Notes under the pieces: generated by a model | Databases searched by the model: none | What the model saw: only the letters and a program-made list of their open reading frames with translations | Told to the model about the DNA's origin: nothing | Part shown: positions 1 to 11,456 of the stretch, piece by piece | How the letters are laid out: every line of letters starts with the position of its first letter | Numbering within the stretch: the stretch's first letter is position 1 | DNA from: Psococerastis gibbosa | Taxonomy: Eukaryota > Arthropoda > Insecta > Psocodea > Psocidae | Direction: 5' to 3' | NCBI GenBank assembly: GCA_963971405.1 | Contig: OZ020486.1 | Location: 23,955,419 to 24,019,418, forward strand | Length of the DNA stretch: 64,000 nt | Program-made: the position numbers and the translations under genes

Positions 1-2261
1 TCCCTCTGTTTGGAGCAATAAAAATATGCATTCCTTTGCAAAATTTCCTGCTGTAAAACCCCACTGTTTTGCACTTACATATTCAAATATTTCCCACCGG
101 GGGAGACCCCCGGGCCCCCCTTTTTGGGTTAAATGCAATATAATTTTTATGAATCAGCATTCGTTTGTAAGATTTGTAGAATCCATACTTTACTGCTGTT
201 AAATGCGTAACGGCAATTCTCATGCAAGTGTGACCAAGCGGTAATATGGATTAGGCTCAATTTAATTCGTACTTGACGCAGTATATAACACAAATTTTGA
301 AGTTTATTATTATTTATTAAAATATTGCACTACGACTGAGCCTTTACAGACTTTGTCATACCTTGATGTTAGTCCAGTTCCCATAAAATCATATCATATT
401 TATCTAAAAATATGTGTCAAGTATTTTATTAAAGCCTTTTAAAGTAAAATACGCCGGATAACTTCGCTTGGTCAAGATCTGTCAAATTTCCGCGTAATAA
501 TAAAAAATGTTCGATATGTAGCTCCAGTCCCCGTTATGGCAGTCCACTATTCGCAAGGACTGGGATACATTTTCAGGACTGCGGACAAATTTAAGTTATG
601 GCTTTTGCTTTCAAATGCAAGGAAAACATGGAAAAAATATGAGCGAGATGAGCATGCCCCGACTGACAATCAGAAGAGCACTTCCACTCAAGTTTCACAA
701 AACTGTTTTTTCTTCAGATATTTCAATTAGGCTTAGGGGAGCCTAGACGATCAAGACCACAGAACAACATAATATATATATATATATAATATATAATATA
801 TATAGATCAAGACATGGTACCCGTTTAGTTCAGTCCCTTCAAAAGCTATCACCGGTCCTTTCTCAGACCTGAGTCAGACCGTTTGTGTTAGCCTAGTCCA
901 CTGAAAAGTTATACCCAGTCATTTTTTCCAAATAATGATGAAAATAAAATAAATTAATCTACGCCAACCTATCTGTTATTTCTTGGAAAGTAAATTGAAG
1001 GTAAAAAAAATTATTTTGAACGGATTTTGAGGTTTTATAACTTTGGTTCTATTTTCATGCTTATGGTCACACTTTCATGAGAATGGCCGGTAAAACCCCA
1101 CTATTTCGCACTTGTATTTTGAAATTCTTCCCCCGGGGGAGACCCCCGGGCCCCCCTCTTCGGGTACATGCCATATAATTTCTGACATAATGAGGCGCGA
1201 TCAGCCCGGGGGGACTATTGGCCGCTCTGACAACTTCCCTCCATCTTTGTCGATCCTCTGCAGCCGCTGTCCAAGCTGCTGCCTCGACGCCAACTCGAAG
1301 GAGCTCCTCCTATATTTCTATGCTATCTAAACCGTCGTAATGACGACATTACGATTTAGTCCGTATAACCGCAAAATGTTAGCCTGCGTTCGCACCGAAA
1401 CTAAATCCTCCAATAAATTGACGTTTGATGTGCCTATGCTGTCATATATACGAATAACACCATAACCTCTAAAGAATACACCAGATACAATTGAATTCTC
1501 AAAAAATAAATTTACAATAAATAGGATCACTGTCGCCACAGCCACCCCCGTAAAAATCCTGGCTACGGGCTTGTGTATATGTATTAGGATGCCAATGGTA
1601 CACATAAAAAAACACTAGCGACAATACTATGGGGGGGGGGGCGGCAAATTCGACCGTGACCCCCCCCTTAAAAAAAGTCTGTATCCGCCTCTGCCCGCTC
1701 CCCCCTGTTTCCAGCGATATGAATAAGTATTTAAGCATTCCTTTGTAAGCTTTAAAAATATCTATACTTTACCGCTGTCAAAATGCGTAAAACCCCATTA
1801 TCTTGCACTTAAATTTTCAAATTTTTCCCCCGGGGGGATCTGCATCAGGCGCATGGACTTTTCAAACAATGCACTGAAAATTAATGTGCCTATAATTTCG
1901 CTAACAAGCACACTAATTGCACAATCACTAAGAATTAATTTGGCTTGGTAGGCTACACCCATCACTTTTCCCGGAATGGCCCCCTCCGAAAATCTGTCCT
2001 GGACCCGCCCCAGGTAAAACATGAATTTGCCCACCAAGTTAATAATGTAATTGTAATACAATGCTTACCTGTTCATCCCAGTTATTATTTTGGTAGGTCT
2101 ATTTTAAGTTTCTTGAGTTGGCACACCTCCCCCCCCCCAAAAAAAAAAAATCATGCCTTATAGCTACTCCCCTGCATATGGTCATAGGTCTAATGTCGGG
2201 TAATCATATTAGACCAGCCTGAATTGCTGCAAATACAATATCTAAATGTCGCTTAATAATA
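1..2261. repeat. Intergenic; G/C-run repeat family F, several units
   Basis: No gene is supported here. Three related units lie near 40-200, 1085-1200 and 1725-1850. Each has a phrase like 'taaaaccccac' and 'tttgcactt', followed by a block close to CCCCCGGGGGAGACCCCC. More decayed relatives lie near 5560-5740, 24900-25235 (other strand) and 53400-53700, where two units run in tandem. About 1620-1700 is another G-run/C-run patch, and 767-800 is an AT dinucleotide run. The short open frames here coincide with these repeats and have no exon borders. The family is not one I can name. Confidence 0.55.
1185..1316 (-). mobile_element. Non-LTR retrotransposon fragment (C-terminal tail)
   Basis: On the minus strand this GC-richer patch reads as an open frame containing AAAEDRQRWREVVRAAN. 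An alanine-rich helix with an 'EDR..WR..V' signature like this is typical of the extreme C-terminus of LINE reverse-transcriptase proteins. It is flanked by family F repeat units and has no start, so it is a fossil fragment. Assignment to a clade is not possible from so short a piece. Confidence 0.45.
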
Positions 2262-5070
2262 AACAAAAAATAACAAAAACTTGTTATAACAACCCGAATT
2301 AGTAAAACCCAAATAATAGTTATGAAATTAACTTTGTCTAAGAAACCCACTTTGTGTTAGTATAAAACCCTGAGCCCTTTCGGCAAGAACTGCCATCTAC
2401 AGAGGGAAACCCACTAGCACAGTTACACCTTATCTGCGATTTAAGGCTTGCTCAACTCGAGGAGAAGTTGCAAATGTGACTAGGGAGAGGGAACCTTGGG
2501 ATATATAGGACTGGGAGCGGGGGGGGGGAGTGGGAGGGGGCGTGGCTGGTTACCTATTTCTAACCTACTGCCTAGATCTATTAGAGGGGATGATTGTTTG
2601 AATGTTATGTCGTTTGTTAATTTTTCCTATCTGTTATATGTTCTTTGACCCTAGTTTTAAAGCTTCTGCCTAACATCACTTACAAAAAACGCACAACACT
2701 ACATAAAAAAAAGAAAAGTACTGAGTCAGAACCAAAATAAAAATAACAAATTCAACGGAATACATCACACATCACATCGCAACCCGAAATATCAGATGCG
2801 CGAGACCAACGTGACTTCTCGGTCTCACCCATCTCATCGATCGATGCAGACTGAGGTAGGTCACGGCCTCACGCCTCCAGCGCAGTCACTCACTACACCA
2901 CCCATCACAACACATAAATTCTATCCTCGCACCGTCAACTTATCTAACACGATTTTTAACACAAAAGAAATGGAACTTCTCAACAAGGGCCTCAAGTACT
3001 GCCCCGATATAGGTCTAAGCAAAAACACGTTAACCAACTTAATTTCAGACACTGAATTTAGCCTAGAAAACACAATAATGAAAAACACATAGCAGCAGAT
3101 ATTCTGAAAAACGTCAAACCTACACACAAAAACGATAATACTAAATTTATTAAAAAGAAACTAGCCCAAGATAACCTTACAATCACCAAGGCGGATAAAG
3201 GAAATTCCATTGTCATTTTACCTACCCAAGATTATGTTCCTAAAGTCTTAGACCTCATTTCTGACGTATCCACATTCGTAAAACTTAATTTAAGGTAGAC
3301 CCCACAAACAAATTCCAAAAAGCAACCAAAGAAGCCATTAAACAAAGCTCTTTAATACGATACCTCAAGATATAGCCTACAAATTTACCAACATGAACCC
3401 CGTGGCTACTTCATTTTTTGGTCTGGTTAAACTTCATAAACGCAATCAACCTATCCGCCCAGTAGTTTCGTATAACAGTGCCCCAGCCAGCAAAGTAGCT
3501 AGTTTTCTCAACAAACACATTCGCGAGCTATCAAACTTCACACCCCGCCACAGCGTCAAAAACTCGTTCAAGTTGGTTTCCCGCCTTAAGCACCTTTCCT
3601 TATCTAGCAATGCCAAACTCGTCTCTTTCAATGTCAAAAATCTGTTTACTAATATTCCCGTACCTGAAGTACGTAAATTAGTTGCCCAGTCACTCTATCA
3701 GCCTTATTTCTGAGACCCTCCTTCTGTTACACACATGCACTCATCAAAACTATTTCCGTTTCGAATCCGACTACTACCAACAAAAAAATAGGCCTACCTA
3801 TGGGTTCTTCCCTTTCTCCCCTTCTTACTGAAATTTTTATGGATAACTTCGAACACAAACTTCTACTCAATAAAAATCCCCTAGTCAAATGTATATCTTT
3901 CTGGACAAGGTATGTGGATGATATCCTCTGCATTTGGACAGGAATTAACAGACAACTAGACAATTTCTTAAGTTGAATGAACACAATTCACCCAAAAATC
4001 CAATTTACCATGGAAGTAGAAGAAAACAACTCCCTGAACTTCTTAGATCTCACCATCACCAAAAATAATAGTATCCTATAGACTTCAAGATATTTCGTAA
4101 GGAAACCCATAGCGATAATATAATCCCTGTTGATTCTTCTCACCCATTCCAGCACAAACACGCAGCCTTCCATAGTATGATTTTCCGACTATTTAACATC
4201 CCTATGAATGAAACCAATTATAATAATGAATTAAATACAATAAAACAAATTGCCCGAAATAACAATTTCAATCTCAATCTAGTAGACAGAATTCTACATC
4301 ACAAAATCAAACACAACCTCAAACTAATTTACCCAGAGATCATAAACCCGGAAACCAATAAATCATATTTTAGGATACAATACATAGAAAAAATCACAGA
4401 GAAAATAAGTAGGTAACCTCATTTCTTCTACAACAGACAAAACACCAGCCCCGTACAACCGCACCAACTTAGCCAATAAACTCATGAACTGCAAAACCAA
4501 ACCAGAAAAGGAAAAAGGCAATGGAGTTTATCGTCTAAATTGTAACGATTGTAACGCAATTTACATAGGCCAAACAGGCAGAAGCTTTAAAACTAGGGTC
4601 AAAGAACATATAACAGGTATAGGAGACACCAACACCAACAGCACATTCGCGAAACATCTTAGCTCAGAAAATCACACATTCGATCCTCACAATTGGACAG
4701 CCCTACACAAAATAAAGAAAAGTTACTCTTTAAATTTGTTTGAAAATGTTGAAATTAAAAGAGCTTTACACAGTAGGGAAAAATTAACAAACGACATAAC
4801 ATCCACACAATCATCCCCTCTAATAGATACAGCCAGTAGGTTATAGGAATAGGTAACCAGCCATCGCCATCGCAGATAAAGTGTAACTGTGCTAGTGGGT
4901 TTCCCTCTGTAGATGGCAGTTCTTTCCGAAAGCGCTCAGGGTTTTATACTAACATCACAAGTGGGCTTCTTAGACAAAGTTAATTTCTTAACGATTATTT
5001 GGGTTTTACTAATTCGGGCTGTTATAACAAGTTTTTCTAAAACTCTAAGTTTTTGTTTTTTTTTGGTTAT
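2262..5070 (+). mobile_element. Penelope-like element with inverted flanking repeat
   Basis: The block contains a decayed Penelope-type polyprotein on the plus strand (about 2796-4846). About 2262-2435 is, with few changes, the reverse complement of about 4882-5050, downstream of the ORF. The inverted copy continues at 2549-2650, which is the reverse complement of about 4765-4858, the last part of the coding region and its stop. The 5' flank is therefore an inverted, truncated copy of the element's own 3' end. An unrelated stretch of about 110 bp (2437-2548, with a long G run) interrupts it. Partial inverted copies of this kind are known for Penelope-like elements. No clear target duplication was seen. 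Confidence 0.85.
2796..4846 (+). pseudogene. Penelope-like RT / GIY-YIG polyprotein, broken
   Basis: Pieces in several frames together cover a Penelope-like protein. An N-terminal part (2796-3092) is followed by an RT start (3393-3713; motifs FFGLVKLHK and RPVVSY). An RT core at about 3770-3990 has GLPMGSSLSPLLTEIF and the catalytic RYVDDILCIW. A linker follows (4177-4416), then a C-terminal GIY-YIG nuclease (4484-4846; GVYRLNC, YIGQTGRSFKTRVKEH), the hallmark of canonical Penelope elements. Frame changes and stops at about 3092, 3297, 3713, 3975 and 4079 break the frame, so this copy is dead. The YVDD and GIY-YIG motifs themselves look intact, which suggests fairly recent decay. Confidence 0.88.
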
Positions 5071-5074
5071 TAAA

Positions 5075-6314
5075 ATGAAATACCACTAAGTCACGAGTAA
5101 TCTAATTATTTCTGTCGCTTAATAAGTACACAATTAAAGTTGGCATAGAAATCTAAAATCCTTTTGAAATCGACCTCAGCCTACAGGCCCTTTGAAAGGA
5201 TTTTTTATCTATTGGTGAATCTAGATTGAACAAAGCTATCAATAATCGACCCTGCCCAAGTTGAGTAGGTACGGTGCATCTTAACGTTGATTGGAGAGCA
5301 AGCTTGCTGACAAATGAACCCATAGCACGAAACTATCAAAAACCTACGGGGCCTCTTCAACTTGTACGTTCGGTTCCAAAAATAATTTGTGACCTGTTGA
5401 AATTTTTTTCCCGGGAGCCTTTATTTAGAGTAATTTTAATAATCCTTTTTATGCAGATGTTTTCCATATACCACTTTAATTAATACGATTCGTCTATAAA
5501 ATCCAAGTGTTTTAACAGCCAAATTGCGTATACTGTTTGGTACATATTTTGCACAAAAAAAAAAAATCTCCCCCAGGAGAGACCTCCGAACCCCCCTGTT
5601 TTGGGTAATTTCAATGCGTTATGGTCTGTATCATCGGCATACTAGGTTTAATACGTATTTCTCAAGGAGGGGGGGGGGGGCGGACAGCAATTTAAACATT
5701 CGCTCGCTGCCCCCCCCCCCTCCAAATAAAATCGTAGATACGCCGGCTAATATAATATAACGGCCGGTGGATTTAAAAAATAATTTATAGATGTATAGTA
5801 TACTTATCTTATACTTATATTATCAAAATTTCTCCCGGGAAGGTACCTGCTCAAGCAACCCTTGGTCTGTGACCAGTTGGCACTGACCCACCTTTCTGTG
5901 AGCAGAATCACATAGCACTGTATTCGCACAATATTCATTTTCTTTGCTGCTATGGTAGCGGGAATAGGAAACGCTTAAAAACCCTCAATTTTTTTAGTAC
6001 AAACTACCGGTATTTACAAAATGCCCTCCCGATTGAGTCACTCAGAACATTTTGTAAATTGTAACTTTTGACTATTCCGCTCTAAAATGTTTCCGACCCT
6101 GGCCTATTATAAATTGTCGGAAGCTTAGAAATAGGAAGTAATGCTAAACGCGTCGTTTACAAAGGGCGGTTACCTTTTGTATCGCTCAATATAAATGAGT
6201 GAAATATGGGTCAACCTTCCAATCATTTCACCCCAATTTCCTCTTCACATTTCTCTTTTAATCGCATTTGCACGTGCTGCATGCCTGCAATTTGCAGCAA
6301 TTATAAAACCGAAA

Positions 6315-6347
<33 letters not shown>

Positions 6348-7049
6348 TAAGACGACGCCCTGGTTAGGCGTAGATCGTGGGTTCGAATCCCGCCAAGCCC
6401 AGTTTCTTCCATGTCCTCTAATTTTGGTTATAACGAGGAGGTTACCTCTTTAACCAAAGTTAATTTAATGTCAGTGTTATATATACCATATCATACTACA
6501 ATATAGGCTAAGCAATTATAAATGTAAAAAATTAACATGAAATTCCTAAATTTTTTAATAAGGTCGAATAAGTTGGTAAGGATAGAAAACGTGTAGACCT
6601 GCATAGGCCTATAATAGCCTAGCCAACTATGCAGCACATTACAATTGTGCGAGGCTTATACACTAATTCAACAATGTTGCCTACAAAAGAAATTTATAGT
6701 GTTGAGAAATGAGGGAATAAAACCTGAGAGCAGGATTGTGAATTTCTAAGACCCTATGGTGTGGGCAAATTTTGTATTGGTATTGATACATTTAGAAACC
6801 CAAAAATTGCATAAGGAAGAAAAGTTACTGTTACATTATTAGAAATCTGCTAGCGCGGTGTTCAATATACCTATCCTATAGGTATAGGCTAAGAATCGGG
6901 TTTTAAGTTCATTAGTACACTTTGTTACTTAATGGTATCGTACAATATACGTACTGGGCGACACTGCCAGCTAATGTTTCTACCGTTGATATTCGGATAT
7001 GGTATAAACGGTACTTGCACCATGTGTACCGTACATTGTATCCTATTTA
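5075..7049. other. Intergenic, repeat remnants, no gene seen
   Basis: I see no supported exon. About 5560-5740 is a family F remnant with long G and C runs. 6316-6348 is an ATT microsatellite. About 6350-6400 carries a tRNA-like B box. The remainder is AT-rich without recognisable structure. Confidence 0.4.
6350..6405 (+). repeat. tRNA-like fragment (likely SINE remnant)
   Basis: The motif GGGTTCGAATCCCGCC is a good RNA polymerase III B box with its own T-arm pairing. The preceding TGGTTAGGCG resembles an A box but is far too close (about 10 bases) for a whole tRNA. It lies just after an ATT microsatellite. I read it as a truncated tRNA-derived retroposon rather than a functional tRNA gene. 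Confidence 0.35.
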
Positions 7050-7267
7050 GGCGGCTATTCCACCGACGTCGTTTTTCATTGTGCATGTGCATGACGTGGT
7101 AGCAGACACCATTAATAAGTCTCTGCCATATTTTAAGGAGACTATAATGTAGATACTTAACTTATCTATTATAAATTAAGTTATAATATGATAGAAACTT
7201 ATTAATGATGTCTGCTACCACGTCATGCACATGCACAATGAAAAACGACGTCGGTGGAATAGCCGCC
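7050..7267. mobile_element. Foldback element, family A (218 bp)
   Basis: This is an almost perfect palindrome. The left end reads GGCGGCTATTCCACCGACGT and the right end is its complement; arms of about 90 bases include 'gacgtggtagcagaca'. The flanks are TTA on the left and TAA on the right. It shares the inner arm phrase 'gtggtagcagaca' and the TTCCACCGAC end with the elements at 35577, 46189, 54440 and 57342. No ORF. The ends and trinucleotide target site suggest a PIF/Harbinger-type non-autonomous element. Confidence 0.8.
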
Positions 7268-10200
7268 TAATCAATTAGTATGGGTGTCCGTAAAATCGGG
7301 TGATTATAGGGACTAAACATGGCTGTTAGACGAGAGGCCAAAATAGATAGTGGTTTCGTAGATGCTAAACTTTATTCCTTTGTTTTTGTTCCATTCTAGT
7401 TCCCTTCGTTTAATTTCTTGTCAGTGAAAATCTAAATTTTGGCCTCAAATTTAACAACTAAGTACCGTATTGACTTGATTCACCCATACGTCCCTGTTCA
7501 CCCGTTTTTTCGGTGGGAACCGTAATAGCTAGGTAATCATGAGTGGTTCCATGTTAAATAATTTAATCGGGTTAGGTATACATTTGGCTACATCGATATT
7601 CCCTATCCCAAAGCACTGGATATGATGGAGGGATTGCTTAGTCTAGCCAACGGGCAGAACAATATAATAATAAACAATAATTTAATAGCATGGTATGCAA
7701 TACATTTGCTTGGTACAAAATTCTCAAAAATTTCACCAGTTATAATTGCTCCTATAACCTACCTGAAGTTAGAAAGCATCGATAGAGACAACCTCATTAG
7801 AAAAAATTTAGTCGTGTTTTATGAAAAGTTAAAAACCTAGCGGGCTTTGTTCACATTTATAACAATTACGATATTGTATTTAAAAATATATACAATGGAA
7901 AAAATCTATCAGTTCTTTTGTGCCTTTTTAGTGAGTGAAACCCTACCAAAATTCACTTACCGGTAATGTAAAATTATATTTGAGAACCTACAGTACCGTA
8001 CATTAATTCCGGATTCCATTAAAATGATCGAGTAGTTCATATAGAAACAGACCGATATACATTTCATACAAACCTCTTCTTGATTACTGGAACCTCAAAA
8101 CGTGTAAATTTGTAGTATTTCGAAATCGAAAATTTCGACAAACCCAATGCTTTCCTTATACTAATGTATAAATAGGAAAGTAAAAAGTTTACCGTTTTAC
8201 TTGAGGCTTAGCTGCTCAGATTGCACATGCATCAGGGTACTTCTGTGTTGTTTTCTTACAAACTGTAATGATGTGTATCTCTACAAAGTTCTCTCTGTAC
8301 GGTAGGCTACATGAACAACCACTCGTGGATTTGTGCACTAAATAAAAATAGCCTAATAGCTACGGCAACTATTAACTATTCTATTGTTAGTTACTGCGAC
8401 TGATACCTCCTGATTTATTCAATTAATTAATTAATTAAAAATGAAAAATCTCAGATACCGTTTTAAAATAGCATGCTGAGGTATTCGGCGTTATATCTTA
8501 ATAATTAACACTTAGCAAAGTCAGTAACTTACCTAATATTTTGCAAGCATAAAATACGAATAGTCCATTCTTGTAGACGGGCTAACTTTGGCTGTATAAG
8601 TTCGCGGTTTTGCAATTTTAAGTCACAGATTTAAAATTTTATTAGACTGTATAGAGTTTTTTTAACTTAAATACTTAGTTGTAATGTGTGAGCTTTGAGG
8701 GGATTTCCCTAACACATCCAGAATCTTTTAATAGTGTCTAGATTATACACGAATACTCTCGAAAACAGTTAAAAACCCCGCGGGGCTGTTGCGGCACGTG
8801 CGGCTGTTTTGGTGGTTACTGTCGTTATGATGGCTTTTCCTTTTCCTTATAGCAAGCGCCAACAGCTGACGGTCTTCAATCCTTCTCTCCACAAGTTCTA
8901 TTAAATATGACTCCACTTGTACTGTACCCACGCACTTGGAGTAGCCAGCTTAATCTCAATAATTTGGATACGCTCGGCATGATCCTATCTAGCCTTATTC
9001 CGTAATATATCCTATAAATTATAGTAGAATAGGCGGCATGAGAGATGGCAGTTTCAACCCGTATTTACATAAAATATTCTATGACTATTTTTCTGTCACT
9101 GAAATTTTCTGTATCCAAACCAATCCAGACTTACTTGATGGCCCGATTGCTGCTGGGCCGATTCACCATTGACTTTGAATTTTTAAAATGAAATTTTGCA
9201 TATGGTACACCGTTGTTTTAATTTGTCAAACAGGAATAAGCGGCGGTTTCGAAAAAGTCGGTTTCGCCCCTGAGATAAAATTTTACATTACATTTTACAT
9301 GCCCCACACCATTACTAATTAATTCTGAAGTTTAGAACGACTCAGTACTTTAAATAGGACCAACCTTGACCAACACTTTAAGTATGAGATTCTATTCATT
9401 GGAATATTCAACCATCAACATGTGCGAAGCCCGAGCTGCCGCCTGTGGCATCAGTGGTGGTTACTCTCTACCAATGAAGTCATTCTTTATTTATTTAAAT
9501 TTTTAATGTCCAATTATAAATTCACGGATGCAGTGCATGAATATTTTTGTACGGTATAAATCAAGTAACAATAGAGGCACATCATTATAATGAGCTCGAG
9601 TGGAAATTAGCGTGCAGCTGAGTAGCATACTGAATTTGCTGATAAAATGGAAGGACCGGGAGGCATCAGGTAGTACCACTGTGTGGCACCACATAGCCAC
9701 AGCATACACCATCAACTTAATGAAAATAATTACATGCAACTTTCCAACTTGAATGGATATGGGCTGATCGCGTGCAGTTCACAAACAAACTTCCCAAGAA
9801 GTTAACAAATTTCAGTAATCTTGTATAGAAGTTGTGTGCCTTGAAGCCGGGGTATTTTTGTGCATTTTGCGGTTATTTGCTGTAAAAAATGCTGCTCACG
9901 CTTACTGTGTCACAGTATGGTACGTATACTCCATGAACTTGGTTTGCTTTTAATTCAAGCATTTCCTCTTATTCAACAACGGCGAAAAAGGCTTTAGTTT
10001 CAGTTCAACAAGCTATTTCAGCGAAATCAGTTCTTATTTTAACTACCTAACTCATAAACCCAGTTGGTAAAGAACTAGACTACTAGCCGGAAGTTTGAGG
10101 CTCGAGATGTGACAGGGCAGGACCAAATCTTAGGGGGTTCCTTACTTTCACCGATAGGGAAAAGGGAAAAGCGAGGCTTCCAGGCATATTGCTGACAGCA

Positions 10201-10464
10201 ACATCTCAAATAGGCCAGTGATCAAGAAAGAGTATTTTAAGTCTGCTAATCGTCATAAGGCCTAACCTGAACCCCCGTCCCCGTCCCCCGTGTTTTTTGA
10301 AGTGTAACTTCTTATGGCGGGTGCTTGAAAGATGGATTATTATCCTTTCGTGTGACGCAAGAGCTGAGTACAATAAAGTACGAGTGGTATAGGAGATACA
10401 AAACGTATATTGGACATAATATGTCATATACCAGGCGATCTAGAGCTGTCGCGATTACGGACAA
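7268..10464. other. Intergenic, old repeats, one doubtful exon
   Basis: 7525-8190 resembles repeat family E: its end 'ctttccttatactaatgtataaataggaaag' type phrase is shared with copies at 14205, 45600 and 56500. On the minus strand 8743-8922 is an open frame (ELVERRIEDRQLLALAIRKR, about 60 codons) preceded by a TACAG acceptor-like site. It could be a terminal exon, but nothing links it to another exon and I do not recognise it. Nothing else is supported. Confidence 0.3.
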
Positions 10465-10626
10465 TGATTAATAACTTTACATATAAAAAATTGCACTTAA
10501 TTCCACTACATAAATGTTTAATAGTAACAGCTGTTTCGGTGTAACACCATCCTCAAACAGCTGTTACTATTAAAAATTTATGTTGTGGAATTAAGTGCAA
10601 GTTTTTATATATAAAGTTATTAATCA
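10465..10626. repeat. Long foldback palindrome (~160 bp)
   Basis: Both arms, about 70 bases each, run from TGATTAATAACTTTACATAT inward to AACAGCTGTTT, with a central loop of roughly 20 bases (cggtgtaacaccatcctc). Arms match nearly base for base with a few differences. There is no coding potential. It may be a foldback transposon or a hairpin-type end of a retroelement; the central loop itself contains a small GGTG/CACC hairpin. Confidence 0.75.
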
Positions 10627-11187
10627 TGTTTCACTTCCACGAAGTCACTGAAGAAACTCTCTCATGGTTACGGACAATACCTGATATCTTGTTTGATTAG
10701 TAGCGTAACGTACGTATTATAGTACTATAGGTATCCAAATAGTTTAAGAATTTGAGTTCAATTTTTAATGCAACTCTTTTAGTGCGTGTAAAAAGAATGC
10801 GCGATAAATTATACGCTATAAGGGGTAACTGGCAATTAACAAGTTACAATAGGTAAACAAATGAGCGCAAGAGAGTTTGGTGACTTCATCTTCCATTCAT
10901 TTCGCTAATTAATTGGTTAGGTACCGCAATTAATAAATTGAACTCTAACGTATCATTATATTTAGGAAAACCAATCTAATTGTGGGCCCAAGTGTTCCCA
11001 AACAATCAAAACATTGGGCTTTTACTCATTTCCCTACCAAAGTTGTCCATTGACAATTAGCCTTCATAATATAATTATAGGTATACTAGGAACGCAACTT
11101 ATTTGCTCCATTTCTATTTCCCCCCAATGAAAAAAAAGCTTCTGGTGCGGATCTCCAAACTCATGTGAACAACTCACTCCGGCTGCC

Positions 11188-11362
11188 AAGGGCGACTCCA
11201 GCGGAAAATGTAGGGGGGGGGGGTCACAAGTTGTATGTTAGTTCATAAGGTAATTTGTTTGCTGAAAAGTTGAGTTTTATTGAATTAATTTTTTTTATTA
11301 CTTGTCTTATGAATTTACTTATTTAGGGGGTAATGACCCCCCCCCCCTCCGCCATTGCCATT
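11188..11362 (-). mobile_element. Family B foldback element (GGCGGATCC type), decayed
   Basis: A G run near 11213 and a C run near 11340 bracket a body matching other copies: 'gtcacaagtt', 'gctgaaaagttgagtttta' and 'atgaatttact'. It lies just downstream of the CNG-like gene's stop codon on that gene's strand, so it may sit in the 3' UTR or beyond it. Better preserved copies are at 35153, 43722 and 49160. Confidence 0.6.
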
Positions 11363-11456
11363 GCCAGCTGCTGCATTGCCCCTCTAAGGATCCTTTCAAA
11401 TTTCAAGATACTGTTCAGACTCAGCAGGAGTTTCCTTAATTTTCAACGTTTGTTCA

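Noticed and set aside
10510-10570. Hammerhead ribozyme in the loop of the palindrome (minus strand TGAGGA - hairpin - GAAA)
   Set aside because: The TGANGA and GAAA boxes flank a small GGTG/CACC stem, but the first core C is T, and the two flanks pair directly with each other, giving a two-way rather than three-way junction with no cleavage site.
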